Origin: a bacterium
GTDB lineage: Bacteria; Pseudomonadota; Alphaproteobacteria; Rhizobiales; Xanthobacteraceae
Assembly (NCBI GenBank): GCA_029946075.1
Contig: JAQSDT010000773.1
Location: 1-9,355 of the forward strand
Reading direction: 5' to 3'
DNA length: 9,355 nt
Below the pieces are notes generated by a model, which saw nothing but the letters and a program-made list of their open reading frames with translations, ran no database searches and was not told the DNA's origin. Below, piece after piece: positions 5,771 through 9,355 of this stretch (position 1 is its first letter; every line of letters begins with the position of its first letter). Both the position numbers and the translations under genes were made by a program.

Positions 5771-5797
5771 GAGTCCTCCGTGACGGTACTCATGAAG

Positions 5798-5823
5798 ATC
5801 GCAAAGCAGGCCATCTCTGCGAT
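5798..5823 (-). other. Hairpin between tRNA-Ser and the DUF6065-like gene
   Basis: On the - strand ATCGCAGAG (5823-5815) pairs with CTTTGCGAT (5806-5798), nine pairs including one G-T, around an 8-nt loop. It lies about 60 nt past the tRNA and 28 nt before the DUF6065-like start. Without a T run it is a weak terminator candidate; it could equally be a processing or leader element. Confidence 0.3.
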
Positions 5824-5884
5824 AGCGGCGTCCGCGTCAGCGCACTGGTGGCGAGAATCTGTTCCGCGGGGCGTGAGTAGTTGG

Positions 5885-5975
5885 CGGAGCCGGAGGGATT
5901 CGAACCCTCGATAGGCCTTTACAAGCCTATAACGGTTTAGCAAACCGCCGCCTTCAGCCACTCGGCCACAGCTCC
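5885..5975 (-). tRNA. tRNA-Ser (anticodon GCU)
   Basis: Read on the - strand, the acceptor stem GGAGCTG (5975-5969) pairs with CGGCTCC (5892-5886), followed by discriminator G (5885) and an encoded CCA (5884-5882). The anticodon stem-loop GCGGT-TTGCTAA-ACCGT carries GCT at 5941-5939, decoding AGC/AGU. A long class II variable arm (ATAGGC with GCCTAT) and the T arm GAGGG-TTCGAAT-CCCTC confirm a serine tRNA. All arms are intact. Confidence 0.97.
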
Positions 5976-5984
5976 ACACGCGCG

Positions 5985-6013
5985 GATATGCCCGACGCAG
6001 GGGCGTGCCGCAA
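5985..6013 (-). promoter_or_regulatory. Promoter of tRNA-Ser
   Basis: On the - strand TTGCGG (6013-6008), exactly 17 nt of spacer and CATATC (5990-5985) form a good sigma70-type promoter. Initiation would fall near 5978, just 3 nt or so before the mature tRNA 5' end at 5975, as expected for a tRNA gene. Confidence 0.65.
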
Positions 6014-6121
6014 GCGGCAGATTCGGGTTACGCCGGGGCCTTTTGGTGACGTTGTCGCCGGCGCGGACCGCAAAGCTCGTCCAGGCCTTGTTTTCGAGGA
6101 TTTGCGCGCTCCGCGCCGGCG

Positions 6122-6159
6122 TCCGGTCGCACGCGTGGCGCACGATGCGTGCGACCGGA
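6122..6159. repeat. Perfect 13-bp inverted repeat
   Basis: TCCGGTCGCACGC (6122-6134) is exactly complementary to GCGTGCGACCGGA (6147-6159), with a 12-nt loop in which GTG can pair with CAC. No T tract follows on either strand, so it is not a typical intrinsic terminator. It could be a protein-binding palindrome, a small-RNA stem or a REP-like element. Confidence 0.6.
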
Positions 6160-6741
6160 TTCGGATGCCTGCGAGCCCGTGATCCCGCCGACATGGAGGA
6201 TAGAGCCGAATCTACCAGGCTCGATTCGATCTCGCGCCAGCTGAAATCGAAGCGATGACCGTGCCCAAACACCGGGTGAGGGGCATTCGCGTGCCCAAAA
6301 AATCGCTCCGAGCCTGCAAAACAAGCATTTCTGAGATGTTGTGACAGCAAATCCGGTCGTATTTCGGCAGGGGTCCTATTTCGTCTCAGTGCGCGCACGG
6401 ATCGGCACTCTATATAGGCCGGGGTTTCCGGCGCGATCCGTCCCCCCGAAGGCATGCGGCTGAAGACAGCGATCCTTTGAGGGCGACTCCAATATGCGTG
6501 CGTGACGGTTTGACGAGGATTCGGCGCCCGACCGGCTCGATTCGATGCGGAGAAGGGGCTGACAGGGGGAAAACCCGGTGCTGCGGTGCGAGCGCGGCGA
6601 TTCCAACCGGCAAATGGAACTTTTCGAAAACATTATTGTAAAACAAAGACTTACGGACAAATTTCGATCGCGTTCGCGTGTTATTTGTGCAACACCATTC
6701 GGAAAAGGGGCGGAGTCAGGGCTTCCGAGGCGGTTCCTTTG

Positions 6742-6769
6742 TTGCGTGTGCAGAAGTCCTCGGTAATTG
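6742..6769 (+). promoter_or_regulatory. Candidate porin promoter
   Basis: TTGCGT (6742-6747), a 16-nt spacer and TAATTG (6764-6769) are the best sigma70-like pair I see before the porin. They would give a leader of about 185 nt. The match is modest and other initiation sites are possible. Confidence 0.3.
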
Positions 6770-6889
6770 TGATCTCGCGACGGAGGGGGGCATCCCGAGG
6801 TCGTCCCGTTAGGTGGTTCGCTTAAGTCCCTCGCGTTGATGCGGGAGTGTCCGAAGGCGCGAAGCGACTAAGCGGGTTTCAGGGGATTA

Positions 6890-6939
6890 AGGGAACCAAC
6901 CTTAGGGTGTTCGCACCCGGCGGATCCGGAACCTTCCCT
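6890..6939 (+). promoter_or_regulatory. Structured 5' leader of the porin mRNA
   Basis: AGGGAA (6890-6895) can pair with TTCCCT (6934-6939). Inside, GGGTG (6905-6909) and CACCC (6914-6918) form a stem with a TTCG tetraloop, and CCGG at 6917-6920 can pair with CCGG at 6925-6928 as an alternative. The structure ends 12 nt before the ribosome site (GGAGG, 6952-6956). A stabilising or regulatory leader, as known for other outer-membrane-protein mRNAs, is plausible but inferred. Confidence 0.4.
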
Positions 6940-6962
6940 ACAGAGCAACTTGGAGGTTTAAC

Positions 6963-8519
6963 ATGAAGATGGTTAAGAGCCTTATTCTCGGCTCAGCGGC
7001 GGGTCTCATCGCCATGAGTGGAGCTCAGGCTGCCGATCTTCCCGTCAAGGCCAAAGCGGTCGAGTACGTGAGGATCTGCTCCCTGTACGGTGCTGGTTTC
7101 TTCTACATTCCTGGCACTGACACCTGCATCAAGCTGGGTGGTTATCTGCGCGTCGACACCACGCTTGGTGGTGGCAACATGTACGGCCAGGCCGCCTACA
7201 GCGGTGACTCCGGTCAGCGCAATCGTTACTGGGATACCATCAACAGCCGCTCGCGTATGGCGCTGACGATCGACACCCGCACTGCCACCGAATACGGCGT
7301 TGTCCGTACCTTCGGCCAGGGCGACTTCCAGTTCCAGAACTTCACCACTTCCAACCCGTCCGTGCTGACCGCTGCTGGCGTCAACTCGGCTCTGCTGTCG
7401 TCGGCTGGCGGCGGTTACGTTGCGGTTGAAATGGTGTTCATCCAGTTCGCTGGTTTCACCTTCGGTAAGTCTGCTTCGGCCTACGCGACGCCGTGGCATG
7501 GTTATCCAGGCAACAACAACTCGTTCTTGGTCGGCGGCCACGACACCGTGACCGGCGTCAACAACATCCAGTACACCGCGCAGTTCGGTAACGGCGTGTC
7601 GGGCACCATCGGTCTCGATGATCCGACCGTGTTCAACCGTACCGCTGTCCTGAACCTCGGCGTTGCCGGTGGTGCGACTGCGGCTGGTGCGAACTCCTAC
7701 GGCGGCACGACTGCTCCCGACATCGTCGGTAACATCCGCGTCGACCAGGCTTGGGGTCTGTTCCAGATTTCGGCCGCGGCTCACCAGGTGAACGCTTCCT
7801 ACAACATCCTCGGTGCTGGCGGCGTGCCGACTGCACTGTCGGAAATCTCTGGCCACCCCGAGACCAAGTGGGGCGGTTCGGTGATGGCTGCGTTGCAGAT
7901 CAAGAACCTGCCGACGGGCGCTGGCGACGATTTCAAGATCGACGTCTCCTACGCCAAGGGTGACACGAAGAACGTCATCTCCACCTCGGGCGGCTCGCCG
8001 AGCTACCTGATGTACAGCGGTACGGGTCGTGCGGGTGCTTATCAGAGCATCGGCTTCGGTCAGACCTCTGACGCGGTCTTCATGCCCGTCCTCAACGGCG
8101 GCACCGGCGACATCAAGCTGGTCGAAGCATGGGGTGTCCGTGGTGCGTTCAACCACAACTGGGATCCCTACTGGTCGTCGAGCCTCTTCGGCAGCTACGC
8201 TCAGGTGAAGTACAACGGCAATGCCTTGGACATCACTTCGGCGAAGGGTCAGTGGTGCGCCAACTACAACGCTGGCAAGGCCGTGTCTGCAGACTATACC
8301 TGCAACCCGGACTACAACGTTGCCCAGGTTGGTGTTGTCACCCGCTGGACTCCCGTCAAGAACCTGACGTTCTCGGCTGAACTCGGTGCATTCTTCCTTG
8401 ACCAGAAGTTCACGGGCGCTGCCACTCTGGCAGCTGCGGCTCCCAAGCCGACCACCGTGTACGAGTACAAGGACCAGAGCACTGTTTACCTGAACGTCCG
8501 CGCTCAGCGTAACTTCTGA
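6963..8519 (+). CDS. Outer-membrane porin (Porin_2 type, alphaproteobacterial)
   Basis: This encodes 518 residues, ATG 6963 to TGA 8517-8519, with a strong GGAGG ribosome site 6 nt upstream. A classical signal peptide (residues 1-23) ends in AQA, with cleavage predicted before ADLPVKAK. The mature start contains the hallmark of this family, EYVRICSLYGAGFFYIPGTD followed by TCIKLGGYLR, with Cys39 and Cys55 likely forming a disulfide. A further Cys pair lies near the C-terminus, in GQWCANYNAG and DYTCNPDYN. Alternating, aromatic-rich strands and long Gly/Ser/Ala/Asn loops fit a trimeric beta-barrel, and the chain ends in Phe (VRAQRNF), the usual signal for barrel assembly. Such porins let small hydrophilic solutes cross the outer membrane. 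Codon use is skewed to GGT, GCT and AAC relative to gatB, typical of very abundant proteins rather than evidence of transfer. The gene appears monocistronic, with a structured leader and a strong terminator. Rhizobial genomes usually hold several paralogues, so I assign no symbol. Confidence 0.95.
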   Translation: MKMVKSLILGSAAGLIAMSGAQAADLPVKAKAVEYVRICSLYGAGFFYIPGTDTCIKLGGYLRVDTTLGGGNMYGQAAYSGDSGQRNRYWDTINSRSRMALTIDTRTATEYGVVRTFGQGDFQFQNFTTSNPSVLTAAGVNSALLSSAGGGYVAVEMVFIQFAGFTFGKSASAYATPWHGYPGNNNSFLVGGHDTVTGVNNIQYTAQFGNGVSGTIGLDDPTVFNRTAVLNLGVAGGATAAGANSYGGTTAPDIVGNIRVDQAWGLFQISAAAHQVNASYNILGAGGVPTALSEISGHPETKWGGSVMAALQIKNLPTGAGDDFKIDVSYAKGDTKNVISTSGGSPSYLMYSGTGRAGAYQSIGFGQTSDAVFMPVLNGGTGDIKLVEAWGVRGAFNHNWDPYWSSSLFGSYAQVKYNGNALDITSAKGQWCANYNAGKAVSADYTCNPDYNVAQVGVVTRWTPVKNLTFSAELGAFFLDQKFTGAATLAAAAPKPTTVYEYKDQSTVYLNVRAQRNF

Positions 8520-8545
8520 TCCCGAAAGACTTGAAACACTCGGAG

Positions 8546-8580
8546 AACCCCCGGCAGGCAACTGCCGGGGGTTTTTCTTT
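8546..8580 (+). terminator. Rho-independent terminator of the porin gene
   Basis: CCCCCGGCAG (8548-8557) pairs perfectly with CTGCCGGGGG (8562-8571) around a GCAA tetraloop, followed by TTTTTCTTT. It lies 28 nt after the porin stop. The 10-bp GC-rich stem plus T tract is a canonical strong terminator. Confidence 0.95.
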
Positions 8581-8675
8581 GTGTTGGGCAGATGGGCATG
8601 GATTCATCGCAGCCGCCCGCTGCGGCAAGCGTTCGCTCTGACTTTCCGCAATGACCTCGATGGATCGGATCGGGC

Positions 8676-9355
8676 TTACGCGCCGGATCTGCCGAACAGG
8701 ACGTGCCCCGAGCGCCACATGCGCTCGCAGGCGGCTCGGGCGAAAGCCATCCGCGCTTCGGCCTCGAACTGCGCGAACGGGGCGTGCGCCAGGATTTCCG
8801 CGATATTCTTCTTGCCGTCCGCCTGTTCCAGCAGGAGGGCCTCCGATCTCGATATCGGGATCGCGACTTCCCCCAGAGGCGAGGGCCGCGTCAAAACCAG
8901 TGAGGCGGCGTCGCCGGCCAGCCTGGTGCCGGAGCGAATGAGCGGGACATAGGAGAGATAGTCGTCATTGTCGAAACGCGTCAGGAAGCGGGCGCTTTGC
9001 GGCTTCCTGGCAATGAAGTCGTGCCTCGAGTTCAGCAGGGTCAGGTTGTCGACGACGGCCCACTGGTCGGCGGTCGGGAGCGCCAACACCCTTTCCAGCA
9101 TCTCGCCGCTCAAAAATCGCTCGGCGCAGTAGGGCGCGTTGTCGTTCCAGCCGAAAAAGACGAGCCCGGCCGCCTCGACGAACTGCAGGACTTCAGGGAC
9201 CGAATAGGCGCGGTCTTGCGGATGAAGCAGCATGTCGACGATTCCAGCGTCCTCGGAGAGGTCGTTGGGGAGCTTGCCGTTCGGCTCGAACAGATAGTGG
9301 TGCGGAGGAATGAACTTCAAAAGCTCGCGGGCCGTCTTCAGGCCATCGGCATCCT
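8676..9355 (-). CDS. Probable SAM-dependent methyltransferase (C-terminal part)
   Basis: The frame is open from the right edge and ends with TAA (8678-8676), giving about 225 visible residues. A TTG at 9320 could be mistaken for a start, but the frame continues upstream (DADGLKTAREL...) without interruption, so the gene begins outside the window. The visible part includes LLKFIPPHHYLFEPNGKL, then DLSEDAGIVDMLLHPQDRAY and SVPEVLQFVEAAGLVFFGWN. From memory, a block of the type D.GIVD.LLHPQDRAY.VP....V..AGL.F.GW occurs in the C-terminal half of class I SAM-dependent methyltransferases of alphaproteobacteria; the SAM-binding Rossmann motifs would lie upstream, unseen. The end of the protein (residues after SRSEALLLEQADGKKNIAEI) is a helical tail of a kind that gauges presence or absence of bound partners in related proteins, but its role here is unknown. 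The substrate cannot be inferred. It converges with the porin gene across its strong terminator. Confidence 0.65.
   Translation of the reverse strand, partial: DADGLKTARELLKFIPPHHYLFEPNGKLPNDLSEDAGIVDMLLHPQDRAYSVPEVLQFVEAAGLVFFGWNDNAPYCAERFLSGEMLERVLALPTADQWAVVDNLTLLNSRHDFIARKPQSARFLTRFDNDDYLSYVPLIRSGTRLAGDAASLVLTRPSPLGEVAIPISRSEALLLEQADGKKNIAEILAHAPFAQFEAEARMAFARAACERMWRSGHVLFGRSGA

Larger units (their letters stand above)
6014..6889. other. Long gene-free spacer upstream of the porin
   Basis: Roughly 880 nt hold no convincing gene. The largest open frame on the - strand (5937-6455) runs through the tRNA itself, and other frames lack ribosome sites or family-like sequence. Visible structure includes the 13-bp hairpin at 6122-6159, a 10-nt direct repeat CGTGCCCAAA at 6260-6269 and 6290-6299, the repeat GGCTCGATTCGAT at 6218-6230 and 6534-6546, the palindrome GTGCGCGCAC (6389-6398), and an AT-richer patch around 6610-6690. 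The distance before the porin suggests a long control region or an unrecognised small RNA. Confidence 0.45.

Noticed and set aside
6281..6302. Hairpin GGGCAT-TCGC-GTGCCC next to A6 considered as a - strand terminator
   Set aside because: On the - strand the T run lies before the stem, not after it, so it cannot act as an intrinsic terminator in that direction.
5937..6455. 172-residue - strand open frame upstream of the DUF6065-like gene
   Set aside because: Its end is simply the tRNA-Ser read as protein (AVAEWLKAAV), and it runs across the tRNA promoter.
2822..6872. The 10-mer AGCGACTAAG occurring upstream of both the lysine-rich gene (2822-2831) and the porin (6863-6872)
   Set aside because: Dozens of repeated 10-mers are expected by chance in a window of this size, and the surrounding bases differ.
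6993..8561. 522-residue open frame antisense to the porin
   Set aside because: It mirrors the porin almost exactly, is composed of Arg/Val/Asp-rich sequence with no family resemblance, begins inside the porin terminator and results from the porin's strong codon bias.
1..9355. CRISPR array, transposon, prophage, toxin-antitoxin or defence system
   Set aside because: No regularly spaced repeats, transposase, integrase, phage gene or recognisable defence domain was seen on either strand.

Overview
The window looks like an ordinary chromosomal stretch from a GC-rich alphaproteobacterium. The most likely group is Bradyrhizobium / Rhodopseudomonas / Afipia (Nitrobacteraceae). This rests on the alphaproteobacterial GatA/GatB sequences, a porin of the rhizobial Porin_2 type, a DUF6065-type protein, and a degenerate copy of an intergenic repeat I associate with Bradyrhizobium genomes. 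The genus is inferred; no 16S or other definitive marker is present.

Left part (1-2320): the 3' end of gatA, a 97-residue conserved gene of unknown function, and complete gatB form one tightly packed + strand operon (2-nt gap, then a 4-nt ATGA overlap). GatA and GatB are subunits of the GatCAB amidotransferase, which converts mischarged Glu-tRNA(Gln) and/or Asp-tRNA(Asn) to Gln-/Asn-tRNA. A small hairpin follows gatB.

Middle (2320-5044): gene-poor, hairpin-rich DNA surrounds two very small + strand genes. One encodes a 30-residue protein that is more than half lysine, resembling a histone H1 tail. The other is an 88-residue protein with a single Sel1-like unit. A degenerate dispersed repeat (about 4054-4124) lies just before a seven-repeat TPR protein gene.

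Right-centre (5054-6013): a DUF6065-like gene on the - strand converges on the TPR gene with only 9 nt between the stops. It is followed by tRNA-Ser(GCU), also on the - strand, with its own good sigma70-type promoter.

Right part (6014-9355): about 950 nt without a convincing gene but with a perfect 13-bp hairpin, short repeats and a structured leader precedes a complete outer-membrane porin gene, which ends in a textbook Rho-independent terminator. The window closes with the C-terminal part of a probable SAM-dependent methyltransferase on the - strand, running off the right edge.

I found no CRISPR array, transposase, phage gene, toxin-antitoxin pair or defence system. The items most worth a second look are the 30-residue lysine-rich ORF, the unknown gene embedded between gatA and gatB, and several structured intergenic segments, above all 2480-2548, 6122-6159 and the porin leader.
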